DNA of 37,702 nt, taken from positions 1-37,702 of the forward strand of contig CANQMJ010000001.1 of NCBI GenBank assembly GCA_947624945.1, given 5' to 3'. The position numbers were made by a program, and so were the translations under genes. This stretch comes from an uncultured Clostridia bacterium. GTDB lineage: Bacteria > Bacillota > Clostridia > Oscillospirales > CAG-272. The notes beneath the pieces are model-generated. The model searched no databases and was not told where the DNA came from. It saw nothing but the letters and a program-made list of their open reading frames with translations. Positions 1 through 8,301 of the stretch are shown here, one piece after another (position 1 is the first letter of the stretch; each line of letters opens with the position of its first letter).

Positions 1-30
1 GACGAACACACGGGAGCCTCTTTCGGGTTC

Positions 31-68
31 GACAAGGGGGACTTTCTTGCGAGAAAGTCCCCCTTGTC
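31..68. repeat. 17-bp perfect hairpin
   Basis: The arms at 31-47 and 52-68 are exact reverse complements around a 4-base loop. There is no T-run on either side, so it is not a textbook intrinsic terminator. It may be the end of a transcription unit lying to the left of the window, or a dispersed palindromic repeat. Confidence 0.7.
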
Positions 69-255
69 AAAAACCTGCTCTAAGGTGTGAAAGACGTCAC
101 CACGTCAAGTGTGCAAAGGTAGCTGCCGGTGGGTACAGACTGTACATTGAACCGCGGTGAGCGGAGATGCGAGCTATGGCAACGGTTGAGCGATTACGCG
201 AAAAGTGCGGGTGAAACACTGCGTTATTTTCAGCAAAAGTTTTTGAAAGGGGTCC

Positions 256-285
256 GGGGGAAAACTTTTCAAAAAGTTTTCCCCC
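256..285. repeat. Palindrome of the 'ggggg-aaaac-tttt' type
   Basis: The arms at 256-269 and 272-285 are exact reverse complements, giving an almost uninterrupted 30-bp palindrome. It lies directly upstream of the -35 box of the next gene. From memory, palindromes with this G-run/A-run/T-run layout recur in intergenic DNA of GC-rich Clostridia. It probably acts as a rho-independent-like barrier or is a dispersed repeat. The function is not established from this sequence. Confidence 0.6.
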
Positions 286-291
286 TGAAAA

Positions 292-320
292 TTGCATTTT
301 ATTTGAATCTATGGTACAAT
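292..320 (+). promoter_or_regulatory. Sigma-A promoter for the GH43-like gene
   Basis: A -35 box TTGCAT (292-297) and a -10 box TACAAT (315-320) are separated by 17 bp. They sit 22 bp upstream of the start codon at 343. A G-rich ribosome-binding site (GGGGGCGA, 331-338) follows. Confidence 0.6.
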
Positions 321-342
321 AAAATAAAAAGGGGGCGATGTT

Positions 343-1299
343 ATGAAATACAACAGTCCGTTAGTTGAGCAGAGGGCGGACCCGCACGTATACAAGCACA
401 CGGACGGGTGGTACTATTTTACGGGCAGCGTGCCGTCGTACGACAGAATAGAGCTGCGCAGGTCAAAGACGATAAACGGTCTTACGACGGCGGAGACCGT
501 CGACGTATGGCACAAGCACGAGCACGGACCGATGGGGAACCACATCTGGGCGCCCGAGCTTCATTATCTCGATGGCAAATTCTACATCTATTTCGGCGCG
601 GGCGAAGCGGAAAACAAGTGGGCGCTGCGTCCGTACGTCATCGAATGCGAGGGACAGGACCCGATGCGGGACCCGTGGCGCGAGCTTGGCATGATGCAGC
701 GTGCAGACGACGATGAGTCGTCGTTCACGGGATTTTCTCTCGACGGCACCGTGTTCGAGGCGGACGGCAAGCGGTATTATGTGTGGGCGGAAAAGGTCGG
801 CTTCGGCAACGGGCTTCTGACCTCGAATCTCTACATAGCGGAGATGGCGACGCCGTGGAAGCTCAAAACGCCCGCGATGCTCCTGACTACTCCCGACTAC
901 GACTGGGAGCGCATCGGCTTCTGGGTCGACGAGGGACCGTACGCGCTCATCACCGATAAGAAAATATTCGTCACATTCTCGTCGTCGGCGACGGGAGCCT
1001 GCTACTGCATGGGCATGATGGAGGCGGACAGAGGCGCCGACCTGCTCGACCGCAATTCGTGGCGCAAGTCGAGACACCCCGTGCTCGAAACGGACGCGGA
1101 ACGCGGCGTATTCGGCCCCGGCCACAACTGCTTCACGGTCGCGGAGGACGGAAAGACCGTGCTCTCAATATACCACGCGCGCCCGTATGAAAAGATAGTG
1201 GGCGACCCGCTCTACGACCCGAACCGCCACGCTCACGTCATGGAGGTCAGCTTTGACAGCGACGGCAGACCTGTATTCGATCTGTCCGCACAGGAGTAA
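343..1299 (+). CDS. Glycoside hydrolase family 43-like protein (probable beta-xylosidase/arabinofuranosidase type)
   Basis: This 318-residue protein has the five-bladed beta-propeller signature of GH43-type glycosidases. An early Asp lies in RADPHVY (D13), followed by HIWAPELH (68-74), an Asp in SLDGTVFE (D134), a Glu in VDEGPY (E197), and the late GPGHNCF (258-264). D13, D134 and E197 fit the general base, the pKa-modulating Asp and the general acid of the family. There is no signal peptide, so it should act in the cytosol on imported oligosaccharides or glycosides. The exact linkage cleaved cannot be read from the sequence. The start has a G-rich ribosome-binding site and its own promoter. 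The stop is 5 bases before the helicase start, so the two genes are probably co-transcribed although functionally unrelated. Confidence 0.85.
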   Translation: MKYNSPLVEQRADPHVYKHTDGWYYFTGSVPSYDRIELRRSKTINGLTTAETVDVWHKHEHGPMGNHIWAPELHYLDGKFYIYFGAGEAENKWALRPYVIECEGQDPMRDPWRELGMMQRADDDESSFTGFSLDGTVFEADGKRYYVWAEKVGFGNGLLTSNLYIAEMATPWKLKTPAMLLTTPDYDWERIGFWVDEGPYALITDKKIFVTFSSSATGACYCMGMMEADRGADLLDRNSWRKSRHPVLETDAERGVFGPGHNCFTVAEDGKTVLSIYHARPYEKIVGDPLYDPNRHAHVMEVSFDSDGRPVFDLSAQE

Positions 1300-1304
1300 A
1301 TCAT

Positions 1305-3725
1305 TTGCAGACTAAGGAATATAGAGAAAAATATCTGAAACTCAAACGCATGCTGTTTTTCCGCGCGTACGCGGACTTAAACGACATGCAGCGCCAAGCG
1401 GTCACGACTGTGTCGGGACCGCTTCTCGTGCTTGCGGGCGCGGGCAGCGGAAAGACGACGGTGCTCGTCAGGCGCATCGTGCATATAATCAAGTACGGCG
1501 ACGGGTTCGAGTCCGAATACGTGCCGGACGACGCAGACGAGAGCACGCTTCTGCGATATGAATACGCGCTCAAAACTCTGTCGCCGCGCGAGATCGAGGA
1601 GATGATACTGCCCGACTTCGCACACGCGAAGTGTCCGCCGTGGGCGATGCTCGCGATCACGTTCACGAACAAGGCGGCGGGCGAGATAAAGTCGCGTCTT
1701 GCATCAGCGCTCGAGGGAGTCGATGTTGACGGCGGCGCCGGCGACATTTGGGCGGGCACGTTCCACTCGATATGCATGCGCATACTGCGCGCGCACGGCG
1801 ACCTTGTCGGATATTCGCGCGGATTCACCGTCTACGACACCGACGACACGAAAAAGCTCGTCTCCGACTGCATGAAGGACTTGTCGATAGACGAAAAGAC
1901 GATGCCGATACGCGCCGTCATGAACACGATATCGCGCGCGAAGGACAGGCTCCAAACGTGCGAGCAGTTCGACGTGTCCGCGCACGCGAACGGGGATTTC
2001 CGCACGGAAAAGATAGCGGAAATATACAAAATGTACGAGTCTCGTCTGCGCGCGTCGAACGCGCTCGACTTCGACGACATAATCATGGCGACGGTGACGC
2101 TTCTGTCCGAGCACGAGGACGTGCGCGACTACTACCGCCGCAAGTTCCGCTACGTCTCCGTCGACGAGTATCAGGACACGAACTACGCGCAGTTCAGACT
2201 GACGGCTCTTCTGACCGGCGAGCACAACAACCTCATGGTCGTCGGCGACGACGACCAGAGCATATACAAGTTCCGCGGCGCGACGATAGAGAACATACTC
2301 GGCTTCGACCGCGAATACGAGGACGTTAAGATAATCAAGCTCGAGCAGAATTACCGCTCGACGGCGACGATACTCAAAGCCGCGAATTCGCTAATCGCGA
2401 AAAACAAGGGACGACGCGGCAAGAATCTGTGGTGCGACGGCGAGGAGGGCGCGAAGATAACGCTGTCCGAGCTCGACAACCAAAACGACGAGGCGAAGTA
2501 CATAGCGGACACCGTCGAGGCGGCGGTGTCGGCGGGCGAGGCGGCGTATAAAGATTTCGCCGTGCTCTACCGCATGAACGCGCAGTCGTCGCCGATAGAG
2601 ACGGCGTTCGCGAAGGCGGGGATGCCGTACCGCATGCTCGGAGGGCTTCGCTTCTACGACCGCAAGGAGATACGTGACGTCATCGCGTATCTCTGCGTCA
2701 TCGAGAACAAAAACGACGCCGTGCGCCTCAAGCGCATCATAAACGAGCCGAAGCGCAAGATAGGTGCGGCGGCAGTCGCTGCGGCGGAGCAGATAGCGGC
2801 AGTCGAGGGCAGGTCGCTCTACGGCGTCATAGCGGACGCGGACGGGTACATAGCGCTCGCAAGGAGCGCGGCGGCGATGAAGTCGTTTGTCGACATAATG
2901 GAGACGCTGCGCGAATTCGCCGCGTCGGCGACAGTCGCGGAGACTATTGACAGGACGCTCGAGCTGACCGGATACCGCGAAATGCTCGTCGCGGGCGGCG
3001 ATGCGGAGCGCGACAGGCTCGAAAACGTCGAGCAGCTCATATCAAACGCATACGAATACGGGCAGTCGAACGAGGACGCGACTTTGTCCGGCTTTCTCGA
3101 GGAGGTGGCGCTCGTCTCGGATGTGGACAAATACGACGAGACCGCCGACGCCGTCGTTTTGATGACGATACACAGTGCGAAGGGACTCGAATTTCCTATC
3201 GTGTTCCTTCCGGGCATGGAGGACGGCATATTCCCCGGCATGCAGTCGGCGAGCATTGAATCCGAGCTCGAGGAGGAGAGGCGGCTCGCCTACGTCGCGG
3301 TGACGCGGGCGAAGCGTCGGCTCTACATCACGCGCGCGCATTCGCGCATGCTGTACGGGCAGACGAGGTATAACCCGCCGTCGCGGTTCATCGCCGAGAT
3401 GCCGCCCGAATGTATCGACGACCTGTCGGCGGAGAAACGACGTCAGCGCGAGCTTATGCGCGAGCAGTTCCGCGCCGAGAGAGAGGCGATGAAGCAGAAG
3501 CCGCAGTTCCGCGACGGCGCGGGCGTGAAGGTGGAGATACACAAGGTCGAGGCGCCTACGGTGACGTTTGCGCCGGGAACGATAGTGCGCCACCGCACGT
3601 TCGGACGCGGCGAGATAATATCGGCGACGATGATGGGCGGCGACGTCATGTACGAGATAATATTCGACGACGTCGGCACGAAAAAGCTCATGGCGAGCTT
3701 CGCAAAGCTGACAAAGGAAACGTAA
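1305..3725 (+). CDS. pcrA: ATP-dependent DNA helicase PcrA/UvrD (superfamily 1A)
   Basis: This is an 806-residue 3'-5' helicase of repair and replication. In order it shows Walker A AGAGSGKT (44-51), TFTNKAAGE (motif Ia, about 119), DEYQDTN (Walker B), GDDDQSIYKFRGA (motif III), LEQNYRS (motif IV), TIHSAKGLEFPIVF (motif V) and AYVAVTRAKRRLY (motif VI). The last 50 residues (VRHRTFGRGEI and on) match the Tudor-like RNA-polymerase-binding tail of PcrA. A charged insertion of about 50 residues (60-112) between motifs I and Ia makes it longer than the usual 720-750. The TTG start is supported by AGGAG at 1292-1296, inside the end of the preceding gene, with 8-base spacing. The next in-frame ATG, 45 bases further in, lacks such a site. 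Confidence 0.95.
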   Translation: MQTKEYREKYLKLKRMLFFRAYADLNDMQRQAVTTVSGPLLVLAGAGSGKTTVLVRRIVHIIKYGDGFESEYVPDDADESTLLRYEYALKTLSPREIEEMILPDFAHAKCPPWAMLAITFTNKAAGEIKSRLASALEGVDVDGGAGDIWAGTFHSICMRILRAHGDLVGYSRGFTVYDTDDTKKLVSDCMKDLSIDEKTMPIRAVMNTISRAKDRLQTCEQFDVSAHANGDFRTEKIAEIYKMYESRLRASNALDFDDIIMATVTLLSEHEDVRDYYRRKFRYVSVDEYQDTNYAQFRLTALLTGEHNNLMVVGDDDQSIYKFRGATIENILGFDREYEDVKIIKLEQNYRSTATILKAANSLIAKNKGRRGKNLWCDGEEGAKITLSELDNQNDEAKYIADTVEAAVSAGEAAYKDFAVLYRMNAQSSPIETAFAKAGMPYRMLGGLRFYDRKEIRDVIAYLCVIENKNDAVRLKRIINEPKRKIGAAAVAAAEQIAAVEGRSLYGVIADADGYIALARSAAAMKSFVDIMETLREFAASATVAETIDRTLELTGYREMLVAGGDAERDRLENVEQLISNAYEYGQSNEDATLSGFLEEVALVSDVDKYDETADAVVLMTIHSAKGLEFPIVFLPGMEDGIFPGMQSASIESELEEERRLAYVAVTRAKRRLYITRAHSRMLYGQTRYNPPSRFIAEMPPECIDDLSAEKRRQRELMREQFRAEREAMKQKPQFRDGAGVKVEIHKVEAPTVTFAPGTIVRHRTFGRGEIISATMMGGDVMYEIIFDDVGTKKLMASFAKLTKET

Positions 3726-3769
3726 ACGCAAGGGGAGCCGAATCGTACAGCGGACAGGAAATCGGTGAA

Positions 3770-4513
3770 ATGAGCAAAGCGCAAAACATATTTGATAATC
3801 AGGATTTTTTTGACGGATACAAAAAGCTGCGCGACAATCGGTACAGCGCAAACGATCTTGAGGAAAAACCTGCTCTCTTCTCTCTTTCGCCCGATCTCCG
3901 CGGTAAAGATGTACTTGATCTCGGATGCGGTTACGGCGAAAACTGCGCCGAGTTCAAGGCACGCGGAGCGGCTTCGGTTTTAGGTGTGGATATTTCCCAA
4001 AAAATGCTCGCGGTCGCGACAGCAGCGCATCCGGATATTGAATTTATCTGCGCGGACATGAGCGATCTTTCGTTTCTGAACCGCAAATTCGACGTAGTAT
4101 TCAGCTCGCTCGCGCTGCATTATATTGACGATTTTCGAGCGCTTGTAAGGGGCGTATACAGTCTGCTGAATGCGGGCGGTTATTTCATCTTCTCACAGGA
4201 GCACCCGCTGACGACCGCGCCGATCGGGGGAGCCGGCTGGACAAAAGACAGCGACGGCAACGTACTCCATTACAACTTAACGGATTATGCATGCTGCGGA
4301 AAGCGCATCACAAGGTGGATCGTCGACGGCGTCGAAAAGTATCACCGCACTTTCTCCGAGATCGTAAATACACTTGTCGACGCGGGCTTTACCGTTGAAA
4401 AAATGCTTGAGCCTGCCCCGACGCAGGAGACGATCGAACGCGATAAGAGCTGGGAAAAAGACCTGCATAAACCGAATTTTCTTCTTGTCAAAGCAATGAA
4501 ACGATATGAGTGA
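3770..4513 (+). CDS. Class I SAM-dependent methyltransferase
   Basis: This 247-residue protein carries the Rossmann-fold SAM-binding motif I DVLDLGCGYGE (48-57), an acidic residue at the end of strand beta2 (GVDIS), an ADMSDL motif II region, and VFSSLALHYIDD, typical of the Methyltransf_11/25 group. The substrate cannot be told; small-molecule methyltransferases of this group are diverse. I chose the ATG at 3770 because the protein homology begins there; the open frame runs further upstream inside the helicase gene but looks spurious. Isoleucine is coded ATC/ATT in 10 of the 11 codons I read, unlike the ATA-rich neighbours, which suggests later acquisition. It forms a pair with the lipoprotein downstream. 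Confidence 0.85.
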   Translation: MSKAQNIFDNQDFFDGYKKLRDNRYSANDLEEKPALFSLSPDLRGKDVLDLGCGYGENCAEFKARGAASVLGVDISQKMLAVATAAHPDIEFICADMSDLSFLNRKFDVVFSSLALHYIDDFRALVRGVYSLLNAGGYFIFSQEHPLTTAPIGGAGWTKDSDGNVLHYNLTDYACCGKRITRWIVDGVEKYHRTFSEIVNTLVDAGFTVEKMLEPAPTQETIERDKSWEKDLHKPNFLLVKAMKRYE

Positions 4514-4620
4514 GATTTTTTTCACCGACGATGAAAAAGCAAGAACGGGTGAGTCCGCATCTGACCGTCGTTTTCCGAAAGATAAAAAGTGGTATTTTGA
4601 GACAGAAGGTGAGTGTAAAT

Positions 4621-5043
4621 ATGAAAAGAGTTCTTTGCATCGCCGCCCTCTCGATTGTCTTTCTGCTTACATCATGTATAAGCAATCTGACGTCGAAAGA
4701 GAGTATTGAAAACCTCTACACAAAAAACGAGAAACTGTTTATCGACGCCGCGTCAAGCGGAGATTTTGCGGACCTCGAAAAAATAAACGGCGTATGGGAA
4801 GTTTCGGTGAAGGATGATCATGTAGATATAAAGTGCGGCGGCAGCGGTCTCGGCTCAAGCACGAATTATTACGGCATATTCTATTCCGAAAATGACGATC
4901 TTTGCGCCGTCGACGTTGCGGGACCGCGCGACGAGCTTGTCGCGGACGGGAACGGATACAGATATGTGCAGTCCGACGGCGACAATGAATACTATGTCGA
5001 ACCGCTCGGAAACCACTATTTCTACTATGAAGCGCATTTTTGA
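4621..5043 (+). CDS. Small lipoprotein of unknown function
   Basis: The product has 140 residues. A short basic N-terminus and hydrophobic stretch end in the lipobox LLTSC (Cys19), so it should be exported, lipidated by Lgt and cleaved by signal peptidase II. The mature part is acidic and rich in Asp, Gly and Tyr, with SGLGSSTNYYGIFYSENDD in the middle and an aromatic C-terminus. I do not recognise the family. The start at 4621 follows AAGGTGAG (4607-4614); the longer open frame from 4510 would put the lipobox far inside the protein and is rejected. It ends 27 bases before a strong terminator and lies in the same apparent inserted segment as the methyltransferase. Confidence 0.75.
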   Translation: MKRVLCIAALSIVFLLTSCISNLTSKESIENLYTKNEKLFIDAASSGDFADLEKINGVWEVSVKDDHVDIKCGGSGLGSSTNYYGIFYSENDDLCAVDVAGPRDELVADGNGYRYVQSDGDNEYYVEPLGNHYFYYEAHF

Positions 5044-5070
5044 TAAACAGCTTCATGATCGTAAAAACGC

Positions 5071-5099
5071 AAGGGAGCCGCAGAACGGCTCCCTTTTCC
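5071..5099 (+). terminator. Rho-independent terminator
   Basis: A 10-bp stem (5071-5080 with 5086-5095) and a 5-base loop are followed by TTTT. It ends the segment that begins with the GH43-like gene and the helicase. A degenerate copy of its left flank and left arm occurs right after the helicase stop (3721-3740); see findings. Confidence 0.85.
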
Positions 5100-5120
5100 G
5101 CGTCAAAGCGTCTTTGGCAC

Positions 5121-5149
5121 TTGACAAACAGGAGAATTTGTGGTATAAA
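5121..5149 (+). promoter_or_regulatory. Strong sigma-A promoter of the miaA-rluD operon
   Basis: TTGACA (5121-5126), a 17-bp spacer and TATAAA (5144-5149) preceded by TGG (extended -10). It is placed between the terminator at 5071-5099 and miaA, and is the best candidate to drive the long cell-division operon. Confidence 0.85.
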
Positions 5150-5181
5150 TGTTAGAATAATAAAAGGGGAGAGTGGGCGAG

Positions 5182-6135
5182 ATGCGCGCAGTCGCTGTAT
5201 GCGGGGCGACAGCTACGGGCAAGTCGAAGCTGGCGATAAGGATCGCGGAGACGCTGAACGGCGAGATCGTCAACTGCGACTCGATGCAGATATACCGCGG
5301 CATGGAGATAGGCACTGCAAAGCCGTCGCCGGCTGACCGCGCGCGCGTGCCGCACCACATGTTCGACGTCGCCGATATTGTAGACGGCTACTCCGCCGCC
5401 GAGTACGGAGAGGCGGCGCGGCGCGTCATCGACGAGATAGAGTCGCGGGGACACGTCTCCGTAATCTGCGGCGGCACGGGACTTTACCTTGACGCTGTCG
5501 TGTACGACAACAAGTACAGCGTCGAGGACGGAGACGCGACTATACGTGACGAGCTATACGCATACGCGGCGCAGAACGGCGCTGACGCGCTCCACGAGCG
5601 GCTCGCGGCGGTAGATAAAGCATCCGCGGACGCGATACACAAAAACAACGTGCGCCGTGTCGCAAGAGCGCTCGAAATTTATATCCGCACAGGCAGACCG
5701 AAAAGCGAGTGGGACGCGGAGTCGAGAAAGGACGGCATCGTCCCCGGCATCGCCGTTTTGGGCGTGCGCTACCGCGACCGCGAGCGTCACCGTACCGCGA
5801 TACGAAAGCGATGCGAAAAGATGATAAAGTCGGGGCTCGTTGACGAGGCGAGGACGCTTTATGAGGCGGGTATGCTGATGAACGGCTCCGCCGCGTCGCA
5901 GGCGATAGGGTACAAGGAATTCGTGCCGTATCTGCGCGGCGAGGAAACGATCGACGAAGCCGGGGACAGGCTCTACTACGATACGTGCCGGTACGCGAAG
6001 CGTCAGGCGACGTGGTTTTATAAAAAGGATTACATCAAATGGCTTTACGCGGACGAGATGTCGGAGGACGAGATGCTCGCCGCGGCCGTAGAATATTATA
6101 ACGAAGTCGTAAAAACCTCCGGGACAGCGCATTAA
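5182..6135 (+). CDS. miaA: tRNA dimethylallyltransferase MiaA
   Basis: It transfers a dimethylallyl group to N6 of A37 in tRNAs that read codons starting with U. The protein has 317 residues with P-loop GATATGKS, the substrate-binding DSMQIYRGMEIGTAKP, HHMFDVAD, and CGGTGLY, all in the family order. I prefer the ATG at 5182 to the GTG at 5173, because the ribosome-binding site AGGGGAG (5165-5171) is then 10 bases away rather than one base. It is first in an operon that continues into the cell-division cluster. Confidence 0.95.
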   Translation: MRAVAVCGATATGKSKLAIRIAETLNGEIVNCDSMQIYRGMEIGTAKPSPADRARVPHHMFDVADIVDGYSAAEYGEAARRVIDEIESRGHVSVICGGTGLYLDAVVYDNKYSVEDGDATIRDELYAYAAQNGADALHERLAAVDKASADAIHKNNVRRVARALEIYIRTGRPKSEWDAESRKDGIVPGIAVLGVRYRDRERHRTAIRKRCEKMIKSGLVDEARTLYEAGMLMNGSAASQAIGYKEFVPYLRGEETIDEAGDRLYYDTCRYAKRQATWFYKKDYIKWLYADEMSEDEMLAAAVEYYNEVVKTSGTAH

Positions 6136-6171
6136 AAAGCGTCTCGGTCGGGACTTCGGGAAAGGAGTCAC

Positions 6172-7530
6172 GTGGATCGCGAATATCTGAAGCGCGTCGT
6201 GCTGTACGTTTTCGTATCGGTGCTCGCGATCGGCGTGATAGTGTACGTGGGCGTACACATGGTGCGCGGCTTCACCGCCGACATAGAGACGCAGACCGCG
6301 TACATCGACACGTTTTCCGAGTCGGTGACGCTCGACGCGTACATAATGCGTCATGAGGAGGTCGTCGGCGCGGGCGCCGACGGCACAGTGAATTATCTCG
6401 TCGGCGACGGCGAAAAGGTCGCGGTCGGCGACGAGGTCGCGGACATTTGCAGAGGCGGCGCCGGCGGCATACGCGAGAGGATCGCGGAGATAGACGCGCA
6501 GATAAAGCGTCTCGAAGCCGTGCAGTCGGGGGCGAGATATTCGTCCGTATCGGACGCGACGAACATTGAGGCAAATATACGCGAGCTGACCGTAAACGTC
6601 AGCAGGCGAGTCGCCGAGGGCGATATCGCGTCGGCGAGCGTGGCGTCGGCGCAGCTTTTATCTGAGCTCTGCCGCCACGACATAGTGACGGGCAAAATAG
6701 ACGGCTTTGACGGCGAGATCGCGTCGCTGCGCGCGGAGAGGGAGTCGCTGACCTCACAGCTCACCGATGTGGCGCGGACGATAGTGACGGACAAGAGCGC
6801 GTACTTCTTCTACGACGTCGACGGCTACGAGGACGCGTTCGCGTTCGACGATATTGACGAGGTAACGCTCGACGACATATACGCGATGACGGAAGCGTCG
6901 GTCAAGACGGGGTCGGACGCGATAGGCAAGCTCGTGACGGACTATATGTGGTATGCGGCGGTCACGACCGACCGCAGGACTGCGCTCTACTTTACCGAGG
7001 GCAAGTCGTACGACATCATGTTCGGCTCCGAGGGCGTAACGCTGCCGATGATGTGCAGCCGCGTTCTTACCGTCAAGGGCACGGACGATGAGAGCCGCGC
7101 CGCGGTGATTTTTGCATGCTCGGTCATGCCGGAGGACTTCTCGTATACGCGTATGCAGCCGGTCACGGTGACGGTGCAGTCGTACGAGGGCTACCGCGTG
7201 CCGATATCGGCGGTGCGAGTCGTCAAATACGGGGACGACGACGTAAACGGCGTTTACATACTGTACGGTCAGGTCGTATATTTCAGACGGATCGAGATAG
7301 TGCTGTCGCAGGACGGATACGTTCTCTGCGACAGTCACGCGGACGAGACTGTCGAGGTCGAGGACTATGCGGGTTTCCCCGAGGTAGGCGACGGAGGAGT
7401 CGTTAAAGAGACGGAGCCGCCCGAGACGGAAAAGCCGCCCGAATACGCGTCGGTGCCGTTTTTGCAGCTTTACGACCAGGTCATAGTTTCGGCGCGCGGA
7501 CTTTACGACGGCAAGATAGTGGGCGCGTGA
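6172..7530 (+). CDS. HlyD-like membrane-anchored adaptor protein
   Basis: This 452-residue protein has one N-terminal membrane segment (about residues 9-29), a biotinyl-lipoyl-like beta stretch (AGADGTVNYLVGDGEKVAVGDEV), a predicted coiled coil (about 100-200) and a C-terminal beta region with a Pro/Glu-rich linker. This is the outline of HlyD/membrane-fusion proteins. From memory, such proteins commonly sit next to ylmE/sepF in Clostridia. No ABC transporter partner is nearby, so a role in cell-envelope or division-site organisation is inference. The GTG start has AAAGGAG (6161-6167) four bases upstream. Confidence 0.7.
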   Translation: MDREYLKRVVLYVFVSVLAIGVIVYVGVHMVRGFTADIETQTAYIDTFSESVTLDAYIMRHEEVVGAGADGTVNYLVGDGEKVAVGDEVADICRGGAGGIRERIAEIDAQIKRLEAVQSGARYSSVSDATNIEANIRELTVNVSRRVAEGDIASASVASAQLLSELCRHDIVTGKIDGFDGEIASLRAERESLTSQLTDVARTIVTDKSAYFFYDVDGYEDAFAFDDIDEVTLDDIYAMTEASVKTGSDAIGKLVTDYMWYAAVTTDRRTALYFTEGKSYDIMFGSEGVTLPMMCSRVLTVKGTDDESRAAVIFACSVMPEDFSYTRMQPVTVTVQSYEGYRVPISAVRVVKYGDDDVNGVYILYGQVVYFRRIEIVLSQDGYVLCDSHADETVEVEDYAGFPEVGDGGVVKETEPPETEKPPEYASVPFLQLYDQVIVSARGLYDGKIVGA

Positions 7531-7554
7531 GAAAGGTACGGTGACGAATATAAA

Positions 7555-8274
7555 ATGGGCGAGATCATATGCGGATATGACACAGACGTGATACGCGATA
7601 ATTTCGCGCGCGTGCGCGAAAATCTCGAACGTGCGGCGGAGAAGGCGGGAAGAAAGACGCCGCTTCTGATAGCGGCGACAAAGACGGTGCCGGTCGAGGT
7701 CATAAACTTCGCAGCGTCCGAGCTCGGGCTGACCGACATCGGCGAAAACAGAGTGCAGGAGCTGACGGAGAAGTACGACCGCCTTGACAAGAGCTTAAAC
7801 GTACACTTCATCGGCACGCTCCAGACGAACAAGGTGCACAGTGTCGTCGGCAAGGCGTCGGTGATACACTCCGTCGACAGCGTGAAGCTGGCGCGCGAGA
7901 TAGACCGCGTGTCGAAGAAGACGGGCGTCGTCACTGACGTTCTGTGCGAGATAAACATCGGACGCGAGGAGGCGAAGGGCGGCGTTATGCCGGAGGACGC
8001 GGTACCGTTCGCGCTCGAAATAGAGGAGCTTGAGTCGATTTTTGTACGCGGTATGATGACGATGGCGCCGAAATGCGTCGAAAAAACGGATTATCTTAAA
8101 TATTTTGAAGAAACTTACGCTATATTTGTTGACTTTTTGCGAAAAACACGGCATAATATAATAGAACCCGTATTATCAATGGGAATGAGCGACAGCTACG
8201 AATACGCAGCCGCGTCGGGCGCCACGGCGGTCCGCGTCGGACGTGCGCTTTTCGGTGAACGGCTCGTCCCGTGA
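7555..8274 (+). CDS. ylmE: PLP homeostasis protein YggS/YlmE (COG0325)
   Basis: The 239-residue alanine-racemase-like TIM barrel carries the PLP Lys in LLIAATKTVP (K43), the conserved IGENRVQE, HFIGTLQTNK, a central CEINIGREEAKGG, and the late SMGMSDSYEYA with GATAVRVGRALFG. It binds pyridoxal phosphate and buffers vitamin B6 and amino-acid pools; no enzymatic turnover is established for the family. It directly precedes sepF, as in Bacillus. A promoter-like AT-rich patch lies inside its 3' half (8129-8157). Confidence 0.93.
   Translation: MGEIICGYDTDVIRDNFARVRENLERAAEKAGRKTPLLIAATKTVPVEVINFAASELGLTDIGENRVQELTEKYDRLDKSLNVHFIGTLQTNKVHSVVGKASVIHSVDSVKLAREIDRVSKKTGVVTDVLCEINIGREEAKGGVMPEDAVPFALEIEELESIFVRGMMTMAPKCVEKTDYLKYFEETYAIFVDFLRKTRHNIIEPVLSMGMSDSYEYAAASGATAVRVGRALFGERLVP
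8129..8157 (+). promoter_or_regulatory. Candidate internal promoter for sepF
   Basis: TTGACT (8129-8134), a 17-bp spacer and CATAAT (8152-8157) lie within a conspicuously AT-rich patch inside the ylmE coding region, about 145 bp upstream of sepF. It could give extra sepF transcription independent of the miaA promoter. Confidence 0.4.
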
Positions 8275-8301
8275 CAATAAAGTTATCGGAGGATAAATAA
8301 A

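Larger units (their letters stand above)
69..342. other. Non-coding leader region upstream of the GH43-like gene
   Basis: I see no credible gene in this stretch. The open frames here lack a ribosome-binding site and recognisable protein character. The stretch holds a second large palindrome (256-285) and a promoter (292-320), and otherwise nothing I can name. Confidence 0.6.
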
